Below are positions 44,994-64,000 of a stretch of 64,000 bases of DNA, piece by piece. The number at the start of each line of letters is the position of its first letter. The stretch's first letter is position 1. This stretch comes from Marchantia polymorpha subsp. ruderalis (Eukaryota; Streptophyta; Marchantiopsida; Marchantiales; Marchantiaceae): the NCBI GenBank assembly GCA_037833965.1, contig AP031354.1, positions 15,230,001 to 15,294,000 of the forward strand. The letters are read 5' to 3'. The translations under genes were made by a program, and so were the position numbers. The notes under the pieces were generated by a model. The model searched no databases. It was not told the origin of the DNA and was given only the letters and a program-made list of their open reading frames with translations.

Positions 44994-47900
44994 TTACCAT
45001 CCCTTTCCGATAAGCCACAACCAATCGAGCACAACTCCAGCAAAAAGTCCCACCACAAGGGAAGTGACCAGAACATTACCAAGTGCATTCTGCTCAGGGC
45101 CCTGCAGATACAAATAGGACAAAAAGCACATACTCTTTGTTAGCTATGTCTCGCCTCCCCACAGTCAAAATTACAGAGGAAGGTTGATTCAACTACGTCT
45201 CCGCTTCTAAACTGTCACATCTTTCTGTCTAAATCAAACCTAAAAACATGATTTTGTTAATAAATGTTAAGTCAATGGCTCTTACATAGTTCAGCTAAAA
45301 ACAAGACTATTTATGGTAATAGACACTCGATATTCGCGGCCCTGTGCTTCATATCTGATTCAAATCTCCCTTCAATCTAGTGGAGGTTGGACTTGACTTT
45401 TGCCATGTGTATTGCGCATATGAAAATGGATGAATTAGTCAGGAGCAGATTCAAGACCGGTAATCTTTGACCTGAAGCAGTAAAAGTCTAAAGTTTCGAC
45501 ACTTGAGTCAATCTCTCAAAGATAATGCAACAGCCAACTCAGTTGCAAAGTACGGCAGAAGTCTGGATCATGCTTACCGTATAACCCCGAGGAGCGTTCA
45601 CAAAAACGCAGACAGTTATGTAACCATTTGATATGCCGAGTATTATACACAACATCAGCATCCATCCTTGCGTGCCATACTTTGCAGCAAAGTAAAAGGC
45701 CGGTATAAATATGTATCTGAATAACGAGAACGCCATGAGCCCTGGTCGAGACCTGAGCATTAGGACCTTAATCTGAGGTAATAATCTGCCGAGAAGATCG
45801 CCACAATTGTACATTGCTATCAATAAGACGGCATACCTGCAGTACACGAAAACCACTCTTTTCAGGTTTAGAATTTCCAACAAACCATTCCTGGATTAAA
45901 GAAAAGCATAATCAAAGCAACCCATGTTACTGGTAGATAGCACATTATAATTTTATTTTTTAAATGGGCTAAAAGACAAATGAGCTTTGACAGCCTTCAT
46001 GTAACAATTTCTTACCAGGTGCCAAGAGAATGTTTGCCTGTGTCCTCTGACAGAAAACCTGGGAATATGGAAAGGGTGAGTGTGTAGGTCAGAATGATCA
46101 CTGTGGCATAATCCCAATTCTCCTTCAATAGCTGTCCGGTTGTCCTCCGTGTAGGTACAGGTGATTCCAAATCCTGCGCGCCCCGAGAAAAACCCTCAGA
46201 GATGGTCTCAAACACTTGAAAGGACATAAAGGCCAGACAAGGAAGAAAATACGCTTTTGCTCTAGAAGTAGATAACGTGATTTAAAATAGCACATGGTCA
46301 ACTATGAGTGCTTAACATGCCAGGAGAAAAGCGCACCAACTAGGCTATGATCGTGCAGCCAGAGAGGATGACGACTGTTCTGAAGTGCACTATCTAGCAT
46401 ACTGATAGTCTAATAACATTGGGCAAACAGAAGGGCAGAACTTAGAAAGAAGAGAAGAAAGGAATGACTGAAAGTAGACCCTGTTTAGGCTGCCATTGTA
46501 GAGATATATCTAGGGCCCAGTGACCATCATAAACAGCTGATTGACAAGCACCACTTTGCCATCTCGGTAAATTACATGTGCAGAAAATATGCCCTTGGCA
46601 GAAAGTAGAAGCCACAGATGTCACTTTCATAAGAACGAAAAGCATGAAGATCCTAGCAAGATTTAACCAGCTGATGATTGAGATACAGGGCATAGAGAAG
46701 AGAGCCTATCGCTCAATTTGAGTGTCTAGTTTCTCCCGAGATTTGCGTTTTTTACTTGACTGTGTAAGAAATCTACATTTTTATTCCCCTTTGGTTTGTA
46801 AGAATATATTAGTCAAGCAATTAGAAGAGGTTTGAACTAACAGAGAAGCGACATAGACAGTAGAAGCTTTTAGTATTTTCAACACAGAAGACATACATGT
46901 TCTACATGATTAAAGCTCTCACCTTCGCAGGTACTTTGTTGGTGAGACCACTGGCTGCGAGGTCGGCTATCACGGTTTGTGAACCTTGAGATGCAGCCTT
47001 AGAGCGATAGTATTTTACAATTTCGAGTTTGGGAAAGATAAAGGCGTATAACAGAAAGCACAAAACCTCGAAGAAGGCGGATATGAAGAAAAATACAACT
47101 GCGCGAGGCAATCAACGGAGCTCCGATCAGCAACTTAGAAACTTCGCTCAATTACCAGACACACTTGTCTACCATTTGTCATGACGACTCTTTCTTATGA
47201 CTGACGGTAGCTTCAATTACGGTAATCCATATCCCCCTTCCCGACATTTGAAGAGGTGCAGACACTCACGAGCTCCCTTTCGGAGACCATTCTGTGTGCC
47301 CTCAAAAGCTCCTTTGGTGATAAGTCGAAGAACTGATGTCAAAACTCCAGACGTCGCAAGTCCCGCAGAAAATCCCTGTTTTTTGATATTCACTGTTGTA
47401 AAAACAACGTTTCCCTTCGAGATGATCGATCGACTTCTAACATCAATTAGCAGTACTACAAAAAGACTATTAGGCAAATCACCTGGATGAAGTCAGGGTG
47501 CATGTAAGACAGGTCACCCAACATCCCTCCTTGCGAACAAGCGTCGGCCACCCCAAACATAGCTACAAATATACAAATTCCTACGTAAACACCAATCCCT
47601 CCTTTTCCTGAAGTTGCAAGGTCCAGCTGCAAGACGAAAATTGATAACGCTTAAATTTTTCGAAAGATACCGGGGAAATTTCAAGCTGTAGAAATGATAA
47701 CAGGGCTCTGAACTTCCTTCAGTTCAATCTGATGGTGACCATGATAAATGCGGCACACTAGTTTAACAAGATCCAGAATAAACGTGGCATTATGTGCACT
47801 TTGCTCAACTGGTCTCATCGCTCTGCAGTGCAAATAACTGCCTCGTCGGTACGTAGAAGCAGTGCAAAAAGGCAGCCGGTGAGATGTTCGACAACTAGCT

Positions 47901-50426
47901 CACAATTTAACAGTACACTAGCAATTAAATGCTTTCGAGAACACGCGGGTGCAACCTCAAATATCAAAGTGGACTAGTTGATATGCTTGCAAATGCCACT
48001 GATGAATTGTACGCATGGTGTGTGGCTTGGTACCAAGGGACATAATCGGGAGAATAGACAAGGCTGAAAAGATTGTTTATGGATGTATTATGCCATGTCT
48101 TGAGAAGTCTATACAATTGCACAGAAAAAAATACAGTTGATCCAAACCGGATATCGATACTTACAATTGGTATAAGAAGAACGGCGAAACAAAAAAGACC
48201 ATATCCCGACAGGTTGCGTGCTCGAGTGTTCAGTCGAGCTTCATAAATCGTGAGAATCACCATAGTTATCAACGCGAATGGTTGATAAACTAGAGTAAAA
48301 ACTCTTGCGGGGTGATAGTCCTACATCCAGTCAAAAGCGAACACAGACGAGCGAGAATAAAACAGAAGAAGCATCGTAAGTCTTCATTGTTTGCACAAGC
48401 TCTCATTGTGACATTCTGCACCAAAGGCTGTAACGTCGAAATCAGACACCATATTTATTAGAATATCTTGAAGACCATAGAAACCACTCTATACCTGGGA
48501 TGTGCTAGTAACAAAGGAAAGAGAAAAGTATTGACGGAGGATAAGGTCGAGGAGCAATATCATCGATGAATAGTTTAGAACTTAAGAAGTCTTTCTTACA
48601 TTATAATTTTATAGGTGATGTTACCAGTACCAACAAGGAGAAGTTCAACCAGATCATCCACTTCTTTCGGTTTACAGACCCAGAAAATAAGCTCAAAGAG
48701 CGACAGCTTTGAGCTTTGGAACCGAGCTACGGAAATTGAGAGCACCTGGGGCTCCACCAGCTAGCGGACGTTTTGCTATAATTTCGCTCTCATCTCGCGA
48801 GCGCAGAGCAGGGAGGTTACGAATGTATGTCCTGCCCCCCGTGCTAGATGGTGTACAAGTTGCTATCGTAGGTCTAATTCCTGTGTTTGAGAGGGATGGT
48901 CCCAGTCCAGAACTACATGCTGCAAGCAGGTGCCAAAGAAAAACCCTCTGAATAGTACCTCTGAAATACAAAGATTCGCGATATATCGTGGAGATGGGTG
49001 AACATATTGTGATTTGGTTCCTCTCTGCTTTCTTGCTCTAAGTTGCAGTTACTGCTTTCGACTTCAAGAAAGAATCCGTTACCTTTCGCTCCCATGGTTC
49101 CATGCAGGCAGTGAAGGCAAACTTGCTGCCTTCACAATGTTCTGTACCCAACTCAACCAAGTCTTAGCAGGTTTTGATTAACTTTGACAAGTACTTATAG
49201 CATCCAGAAAAACTGGACGCTTTTGATGAGATGGCGATTGGTGAGTCTGCCCCCTCCACTTAAGTTTAGAAATGTCTTAAAGAACTTTACGGTGAGCCCT
49301 TACTCCTACCCCACCCGTTTGAAAAGTTGCTGAAACAGTAGCGAAAGGCTTTCATAGGCTTTCATAGATAGTGCTATCAGGTCCATACTGTTAAAAGCAA
49401 GCGTGTAATTGGAGACCAGTTGAAAGCTCAGCTGCGGAAATGCCCCATTGGCCAAGAAGCTTGGTGGACCCGTTTCTGCGTCTTCTCAATGAACTTTTGT
49501 ACGTGAAGTTCTACCAACACCGTAAACAGGGCATTTGGGGTGACACCTGATCGACCCAAATGCCCTGCTCGTTTCGCCCCCTCAATTTGTCCACTGGATA
49601 TCGTCACTCCACGTTTATGGACACAACAAACTTTGAGCTCCAAGAGCTTCCCCACCACTTCCACTCACTCGTCAGAAGTCATCGACCAACATCAGCGCTA
49701 GCATACTGCCCAGCCCACTTTCCTGATGAGTTTCTCGAAGAGGGTTACAGAAATATGAAAAAGCAGTTTCGAGGGACGGGGAAGCTCGGAGGTCACTCTG
49801 CTGGCTGTTTACGAAGACCGTGCTGATACTTCTGTGGTACAGCTCTTTCACAGATGATCCGAAAGCCCATCCCGCCAGAACTTATTGCATAGCGAGGTCC
49901 AAGAGGAGGCAAAAGCAGTTTTCAATTCCATTTTCCTTCCCGCTTTCACTTGGTCACGAGTGAAACAACGTCAATAGAGTCTATGCATTGGCAAACGCCT
50001 CCCTGTCCCTCCCGAAGAACATGCAGCTTCCAAAAGGTGAGAGATTCAGGAGTTGTGTGTTCCAATTACACTGAGAAGTTCACAGAACTGAAAGCAACAA
50101 AACGAGCACGGAATTTCGAACTCACTGGGAAGAGGTACCCGAAGTAGTCTTCCACCGTAAGTAGACTATTCCACGAGAAAAGGCAACCATTGCCGAGCAA
50201 CCAGCATACGATGTAACCTAGGGCCTTTCCCTGCAAGAGAGTTGCCAAAGAGTCGTGATTCGTCAACATTTGTTGCCTCAATTCGTCAACTATCAGCCTG
50301 GAATTCAAGCCCTTCCGACGAAGTGATAAAACCAACTTCACAGGAACTGAATCCAGGCAGCAGAAACTCAACCTTTGTTGGCTCGGAGCCATCGGCGGCA
50401 ACCTGCTTCATGTTAGTGTTGTCCAT
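44994..50426 (-). CDS. ENT: Equilibrative nucleoside transporter (ENT/SLC29 family)
   Basis: Membrane carrier for nucleosides and nucleobases (family knowledge). Minus-strand exons: 50426-50373, 50230-50126, 48320-48165, 47626-47483, 47375-47270, 47098-46923, 46173-46016, 45836-45578, 45101-44994. All have GT-AG borders, frames are consistent and the sum is 421 residues, normal for the family. TM1 carries LLGNGCLFSWNSLLTVEDYF (residues 29-48). Then come DYHPARVFTLVYQPFAL (from 54), GVADACSQGGMLGDLSYMHP (TM4-5 region), a hydrophilic loop at about 198-240, YAVLLIAMYNCGDLLGRLLP with the conserved GR, and GYITVCVFVNAPRGY. The C-terminus GKGW is short. Intron 2 is large (1.8 kb) and contains unassigned open frames on both strands. 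An alternative in-frame acceptor 54 nt upstream of exon 8 exists (see findings). No key motif is missing. Confidence 0.93.
48330..50125. other. Content of ENT intron 2
   Basis: This intron of about 1.8 kb contains 80-90 codon open frames on both strands (for example about 48693-48971 and 49560-49826) with gene-like composition but no recognised domain. A transposon relic or a nested gene is possible. Confidence 0.3.
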
Positions 50427-51350
50427 CTCTCGAGGCTAGCTCAAGCAGAAGGTGGACGACAGAGTCTGAGAATCTCCAAGCCCGCGAGACCTCATCCGGC
50501 GCCTCTCAGCAGCAGCACATTTGCTCACGGCCAGGATAAGGAGAAGAAGGCCTCATGTTCCCTCCCCATGATTTATCTCCACCACGTGTCTACGGCCCGG
50601 AGTGCGGCCACGAGATAAATTTCGCCATCGCGGTGCATACCGGGAAATTGCGCAAAGATAGAACCGAGATCCTCTCTTGGGATTTGTACCTTCTTCCTTT
50701 TCCTGTTCGCTCCCGTTCGCAGCATGCGGAAGAATCTCGAATCTCGCCGGAATAGGCACAGCAGCAAACACTCAACGTCGACGCGACACTGCCATTCGTC
50801 TCAAATCAGCTCCCACCTTTGATTTTGCCTTGAATTTGTTCTCCGACGACATGTAGATTAAAGAGAAGTCTGCGCACTTGTTTACATCGACTGACAGACG
50901 GGCGGGTACGACATGGGCAAACACGATCTACTGTTTCTGTTCAGATTCCACGAGCGGCGTGAGTGAGCGATTGGGAAAAGCACGGACTGTTTGCTGTAAT
51001 CGAAGATCATATGCTCGGAAGTTGGAAGAGGCTGTCACGTGCAGAACTCCGCTGGTCAAGAGGCCGAGCTCGCCTGTCAGTTCCAGATTTCGCACAGAAT
51101 GTCGAGAAAGAATCAGCTGCTTATAATTCGGATGGTGGATCGGTGCGTGAGTGCGGGCGCTAATTCTGACCAGGAAATTCACAGGGAAGCATCAGAATTA
51201 GCGGATCTGCTCTTGCGAGGGAAAGACTTCGAATTTTGATATGGGCTGACGGTACTTACCCGTCATTGCCGCCTCCTGGTCCTGACTCCGGTTTGCGAAT
51301 CACTGAAGAAACCGATTCTTCGCTGCACTTTTCCTCGATATGCGCAACAG
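50427..51350. promoter_or_regulatory. ENT upstream region
   Basis: GC-rich DNA directly upstream of the ENT ATG should hold its promoter and leader. Open frames here on both strands show no domain. No TATA box is obvious. Confidence 0.4.
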
Positions 51351-51352
51351 CT

Positions 51353-51437
51353 GGACTGGCTGCTGTCCGTGAGAACCTGTGAGCATGCATGGACTGGCTG
51401 CTGTCCGTGAGAATCTGTGCGCATGCATGGACTGGCG
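51353..51437. repeat. 38-bp tandem repeat
   Basis: Two 38-bp units (51353-51390, 51391-51428), each starting GGACTGGCTGCTGTCCGTGA and ending GCATGCAT, differ at two positions. A partial third unit follows. Confidence 0.88.
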
Positions 51438-53628
51438 TCAGAGTTTTGTTTCTCGAGTTCTGCATTTCCTCCTGGGCCACTCTTCCAACTCATGCTCACT
51501 CATTCTTTTCCACCTCGCATTCATCGTGCTCTTGTTCGCCTCTCGCCAGTTCATAACTAGACTTCAGATGGAGGTGGTTTGTCTTTGGACCTTAAGGATG
51601 AAAGATCTCTTCCTGCGTTGATAAATCTATGACCCATTGCTCATGATTTGGTATTGGTGTGGCTCTGGACTTGGAGATGATGATGTCATCCACCTCCAAA
51701 AGCTCTAATACATGGTATCACAGCTGTGAAGTCTCAAAAGCCACAATAACCAGAATCAGATCTTCGTGACTAGTCTATGGGTATCAGGGACGCGAACAGC
51801 GATTACACAATAGACTCTTGGTTGCAATAGCCTCTTTCGGTTCCAGTTTGAGCACGCGACGACGTCGTTGTACACACGCGCATCACAAGGGAATCAGGGA
51901 GTGTCAGCATTATCGTCTAGCCCAAGCTAACGTCCACGGAACTACATCGAGTGGCCACGAACTACATCGAGCTAACGTCCACGAGTAAATGTTAATATTG
52001 GTCAGTCAAAGAAGTGTGTGAGATCTTACTTTATGGAGTACTGTATAGAGTTGACAAATGATTTGGTACACCATATATTTATGTCTTGCGGCAATCCTCC
52101 CAAAGTGTGAGCAAGGCAAATGTATTTACTTTACAGTATACACTATGAATTGTAGTCTACAATGCATTAACTGTTGGAATGCGAATTATCATTCCTGTAC
52201 AAAACTTGGTTTTCATGTAGTATCTTCAGTACTTTCGATTCACATCTGTACATGAGTAAAGACTACTGTGAGTCGACTAATGTACAGACGTGAACTGCAA
52301 ATATGCAGATGTAGATAAGATTTTGTTTTCAGCTTGAATAATGTCAACCCACGAGGATCTCACGAAGAAAAGAGAAGACACATCCAATCCTGACTTTGGT
52401 GCACATAATACTGAAAGTAACAAACACGCTTCCGTGGAGATAAAGGGACAAATAACTCGGCCCATAAATTAAAAATGGCAAAGCTGTTTTTCTTGAAACA
52501 GCATGTACATGACGCAGCAAGGATCGTAATATGGCGAAACATATGGCTTGTTCTGCTTAGAATAGGAGCAAGACACTACCCAACGTTCCATACCTTTTCC
52601 AAAAAATGTATATGACATTTTTGAAAACATTACGATTTACAAAAAAAGCCTAGAAGCAGTTCCAAGGTTTCCACGAATTCAAAGCATAGAGAATCGTAAA
52701 TCGACATCTACTCTTATCCAGCGTCTTCTGAAGTTTTCTCCTCCTGGACAATGTGCAAGATATCTGGAGAGGTAATCTAGTTTGCTAGCTGGCTCTCAAG
52801 TGAGATCTCTCCAGAATAGTGCGAGCAAACTTCAGTTTACAACAACAATTACAGAGTACAAATCCTTTGGGAGATAATGCAAGTGTGGGCTATCAGCTCG
52901 TAATAGAGCGGTGCCATAACGTTTGCTTTAACCAATTCAAGTCTGTCAGAAAAGATTCTACGGCCCTCGTTCTCTGACTGTTACGAAACTAACTAACTTC
53001 AGATGTTATCCCCACGTAGCAGAGGCTTTGTGACTCAATATGCAGCACTGGGTAATGCTGCGGAGCAAACCACAGCTTTGGCCAGTCCTAAGTTTTAAGA
53101 AGTGGTTCCTTATTTTCAGGTAGAAGGGGGGAAATCCTCAAAATGGGAGTAAAAACCAATACAATGGGAAGTAAAGGGGGATATCGTCAAGAACAACCCG
53201 GACCTAGTGTTGGCCTCTACAAGTGAACTGCAAAATTTGCCACAATGTGGCTGGGAGGAAATCTTACGAATCCCGAAGTTCAACCTCTGACGGAAGGCAC
53301 GCTCGGCTTCAATATACAAGCGCCTTCCATTCTAGGCTCTGAGCTCACTACTAAAACCAGCTCGATGATTCTACAAAAGTTCTAGTATTACAAACAATGT
53401 TCCAATACAACCTGTCGGTGAAATAGAATGGAAAGCCCATGCTAGCTTGACTTTCTCTACGATGCAATTATATCATGACCAAAGGAGAACAGCGATCAGG
53501 TATCTGATATGTACAGAGGATTTACAATTTGACACAAGCGCCAGTAGTAGGTATTCATTTTCCCGACAGATCAGTCTAGACAGTGGGAAAATGTTGCGAA
53601 GCTTTGTGATCGGCCCATGCCTGCGGGA
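51438..53628. other. Intergenic DNA between ENT and ABCC
   Basis: Holds the 3' UTR of ABCC on its right side. At about 51712 ATGGTATCACAGCTG resembles a Copia primer binding site, so a retroelement stub may lie nearby, but no LTR pair or coding remnant is visible. The repeated CACGAACTACATCGAG at about 51940-51970 is a short duplication. Nothing else recognised. Confidence 0.35.
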
Positions 53629-60862
<7,234 letters not shown>

Positions 60863-62812
60863 CTTCCGCAGGTGCTGCTAAAACTGCAAGATGAGTAATA
60901 GTTATATAAGCCTATCTGAATGTTTTTGTCTAGAGTCAATTTGATGTCACCTGGAAAAAAACAGAGAAAGCGGTAAACGAAAAAGGAAAATAAACGTCAA
61001 AGTTATCGTTCGGTAACACATTCATCTTAGACTGCCTGCGGACAATTTAGACGGTGGTACTTCTATGATATGTTTTGAAGTCCAGGAACGGAAATGATGG
61101 TTGTTGCGGGGCGCTCTACAAAGATTTCTGCTCATGATTCACGAAAGTTTTACGCTGCAGCTGAATTGCGGACCGAAGGACTCGCGTTGAAGATTGTTTC
61201 GAGAGCAAGAAATCGCAAGAAAGCTCTAATTTCACCTTGACTATGCAATAACTGGATGCGATTTGCATCCGGTTATGCATTAGAACTGAATTATGCCGAA
61301 ATTCGCCGAATTCATTCACAATAAAACATGTTCCTACCTGAGCGATAACACTAAACTAGTAAGACCCATGCAGGAGATCTCCGACACAGGGAGGCGGGTT
61401 ATGGCATCTGGAAAGACCTTCAAATCGGAACAAATTTGAAGGCAAAAAGCGGTGTGGTGTCATCGTGACAGACTGCGGAAATTCTTACCAAGAAGAGTTT
61501 CAAATGCTGGAGTTTATACAGTCATGATGTGGTGACTCGCAATAAGTCTTCTGCGATTTTAAGAGGGTTAAAATTACGCACGCGAGAGAGCGACGCATGT
61601 CCATCCGAGCTACGTCATTGATGAAATGACACAGAAGGATTGTCCACGCAAACCTTCTCGGATGCACGTGACGTGAAAATGGGATCCACGAGCTCAGCAT
61701 CCGTTAATATCCACTGGGGACCGGTACCTCCAAAAGCCACTACTGCACCTCCAAATAAACGTCGAGAGAAAGTCCCAATTAACTCAAAGTGCGAGGTCCA
61801 GTGGTACGAACAAATTCAGAGAATCTACACCTCAGTCTAAGCTACCCGTCCTTGCGAATATTACCTCGTATCGTTAATCGTTCGTGCGACGCGTTAAGAG
61901 TAGAAAGGAGCCTACGTATCAGGACACCGAGCGACTGTGACATGGGAAGAGCATCACAACGCAATTCTTGATCGCCACAACTTGACAGCTGAAAACCGAA
62001 TTCACACAAACCAGCACCAGAAATCGCACAGCGGCAGAAGAACTTACCGTCCATTGTCCTCCTTCATTCATAACGAAAAAAGTCTTATTCATCCGCCTCT
62101 GCCTCCTCCTCCTCCTCCTCTAATGCCTCGGCTGCATCACTACCTCCCCCGCGGACACAAGAAGTGAATTTTCATCACCAAATTATTCCCGTCATCCTCG
62201 TTCTCGCGAAAAGATCCGTGACGCCAAAAGAGCAATGCCCACCAGCTCCAAGCGGGCAAAGAAAATGTGCCACAGGCGAACAACAGTGATCGGAATGTAG
62301 ATGAGCTGGGACAGAGCGAGGGAGGGAGGGAGGGAGGAGACGAGAAGGGAAGGGAAGGGAAACTGGACGATGCGACGCGCGAGGCGGCCTCTTAGACAGA
62401 CAGCAGGCCCTCGAGGGGCGGCCTGGCGTCGCTCAATGTCCCCAATTCGCTCATTTCCCGAGTATCCGCCTTTCCAAGTGGCAAGGCAAACCTCGTCCCT
62501 CCGCGCTTTCCGGCGCCCGCCCGCCCCGCCGTGCTCCGCTGAAAGGCCCGCGGCCCGTCGCCCCCCGCTCCTCGTCCCGTCTATCCTCGGGCTCCGCTTC
62601 GTCTCTTCCTCCTCCGCTTTCGCTTTCCCCGTCGCCCCTCCCGACACGTGCCCTCTAAATCTAGACCTCCCGTCTGCGTCTGTCGCATTGCTCGTCCCGC
62701 TCCCCCGCTGTCCGTCTGCCTGTCCTATCGACCGTATCTTCCACTTCCGGCGCTGTCATGAACCAGACCGGAACGTCCTCGTCCGTCCCGCTGCTTGCGA
62801 CGCTCTCGAAAG
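60863..62812. promoter_or_regulatory. Upstream region of ABCC and of a putative plus-strand gene
   Basis: Likely holds the ABCC promoter and leader. A minus-strand ATG context at about 61277-61234 ends at a GT donor and is another possible 5' exon for ABCC. From about 62.1 kb the DNA becomes very GC-rich with a CTC run (62103-62120) and G-rich repeats, typical of a 5' region. The 207-codon plus-strand frame at 62.3-62.9 kb is Arg/Pro/Ser-rich and looks like translated GC-rich leader, not a gene. Confidence 0.4.
62319..62360 (+). repeat. GGGA/GGGAA run, G-quadruplex candidate
   Basis: Four GGGA units followed by three GGGAA units on the plus strand, similar to the tract before the DiT start codon. 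The distance to the nearest putative start (62813) is about 450 bp. Confidence 0.8.
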
Positions 62813-62951
62813 ATGGTCTCGGATCGGAGGAGCCTTCTGTCCCTTACGAATGCATCGTCCTTCGACTCGTTCGAGCGCGGATTCCTCCACGAGCATATTC
62901 CTCCGCATCCACATTTTCCGTTAGCCACTAGACGTTGTTTGGGACCGGCAG
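62813..62951 (+). CDS. Candidate first coding exon of a gene leaving the window
   Basis: An ATG at 62813 opens 46 codons (MVSDRRSLLSLTNASSFDSF at the N-terminus) that run into a strong donor, CCGGCAG|GTGAGC, at 62951/62952 in phase 1. The sequence is Ser/His/Pro-rich and no domain is recognised. An overlapping frame from ATG 62758 (57 codons) competes. No downstream exon was identified before 64000. It may equally be an upstream ORF in a leader. Confidence 0.3.
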
Positions 62952-64000
62952 GTGAGCAGGGCTCCAGTGACCCTGCTATCGGATCTGCACCGTCGATTGA
63001 GTATGATTCGATTCGAGGGACGAAGCATCCAGTGCCGCTGCTGGATTTCACTGTTTGACCGGCATCCAGTGCCACCAGGTGGCACGTTAAACCTCACACA
63101 TTTGCGCCCGGTTGTCCGTCCGGAAATGACCTCTCCGGCAGTAACCGCGCTCCACTTACATCCGTCACGGACACGTTGGAACACACGCAGAGCGGCGCGC
63201 GCCGCGTGGCTTCTTCGGATTCGCTCGAACATCACCTGGTCCTCTAGTTCACCGCCGGTCCATGAGCGTCGGGACGTCTTCCGGCCGTCGCCCACGTTTC
63301 ACTCTTGCGTTTCTGTTAAGTCGAACGGATCCCTGGCGTCCGCCACACTTCCGGCTGTCTAATTTCGATCGGACTCCAGCCTTGATGTCGGAAGTTCCCT
63401 TCCACCAATCGGCGCTCGATTCCCTGGTCGATATCGAGCAGCGATTCTTCTGCTGTTCCGACCTCTGTTGCGACTGTATATATATATATATATATATCTA
63501 TCGATATTCTTACCCTCCGTAAGCAGCAAAGAGATGAGGATCGTCGAGAACGAAAAAAGCAAAAGTGCGCTCTGAAGTGAATGATGACGAAAACCATCTA
63601 CTCTGTAAATGTACGGCCAAATGCCGAACTCAAAAGTACAACCCAAGTGTGATCATAGCTCTCAGTGAGTAGAATGGAGACTACAAGAGCCCACGAGTCT
63701 GTGAGAATGAATTAGTGATTAACTGCATGTGAGTGCGAGAATGTGCATGTATTAAAAAGTTCCAGCACATGTAGAAGTCGAGTGCATTCTTGGGGTACTT
63801 TGGAAATTAGTACTTTGATTGTATATCGAGAACAATTTTGGATGAGCATATACCAGCATATGCTTAAATTCAAAACCAATCCTTGAGGAAGAGATTTTAG
63901 CTTCATGAATGGTATCCACTGTACTTTGAACAAGGGATATTAATCATCCAGAAAAACTTGTTGATAGTCTAACATAATCTTTATGATAGATATAATATAA
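62952..64000. other. Right-edge region, probably intron or leader of a plus-strand gene
   Basis: GC-rich to about 63.5 kb, then AT-rich. Open frames on both strands (up to 136 codons) lack domains. A TA microsatellite lies at 63477-63497. Confidence 0.3.
63477..63497. repeat. TA dinucleotide microsatellite
   Basis: Ten and a half TA units. Confidence 0.9.

Noticed and set aside
62301-62924. 207-codon plus-strand open frame
   Set aside because: Arg/Pro/Ser-rich translation of GC- and GGGA-rich DNA; no domain, no hydrophobic core, overlaps several other equally open frames.

Overview
The window reads as nuclear DNA of a land plant. It has spliceosomal genes with GT-AG introns, a plant-specific NAC transcription factor, a plastid dicarboxylate translocator, a plant-type ABCC transporter and plant-type transposon debris. 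GC-richer gene islands with long 5' flanks rich in GGGA, CTG and GA microsatellites are separated by very AT-rich intergenic DNA. A bryophyte, possibly a Marchantia-like liverwort, would fit; this is an inference from gene style, not from a species marker.

Left part (1-10 kb): a five-exon gene for an unrecognised 182-residue two-helix membrane protein (+, 1872-2995); a TRM10-type tRNA m1G9 methyltransferase (-, three exons, 5968-4088); and, divergent from it across a 1.2-kb repeat-rich shared upstream region, a single-exon DiT2-like plastid dicarboxylate translocator (+, 7202-8959). From 10.3 to 20.5 kb the DNA is a transposon graveyard: an LTR family with copies in both orientations, a gag-only remnant, a LINE reverse-transcriptase remnant, and a degenerate hAT-like miniature element carrying a tRNA-like half.

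Middle part (20.5-44 kb): a membrane-tethered NAC transcription factor (-, four exons, 24136-20567) with a short upstream ORF that overlaps its start. About 19 kb of AT-rich DNA follows. It holds nested elements whose ends can be read directly: a pogo/Emigrant-like MITE with a TA duplication inside a long-TIR element; a decayed Copia-type LTR retrotransposon split by an 820-bp hAT-type element with a perfect 8-bp target duplication; and a 1.4-kb element with roughly 200-bp inverted ends. A long near-perfect hairpin lies at about 30.2 kb.

Right part (44-64 kb): two transporter genes in tandem on the minus strand, a nine-exon equilibrative nucleoside transporter (50426-44994) and an ABCC/MRP-type full-size ABC transporter of at least 11 exons (about 60.8-53.6 kb; start codon unresolved). 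The last 2 kb look like the GC-rich 5' end of a plus-strand gene that leaves the window. The genes do not form a pathway. They are independent housekeeping, transport and regulatory genes, each with its own promoter; only TRM10 and the DiT gene share one upstream region.
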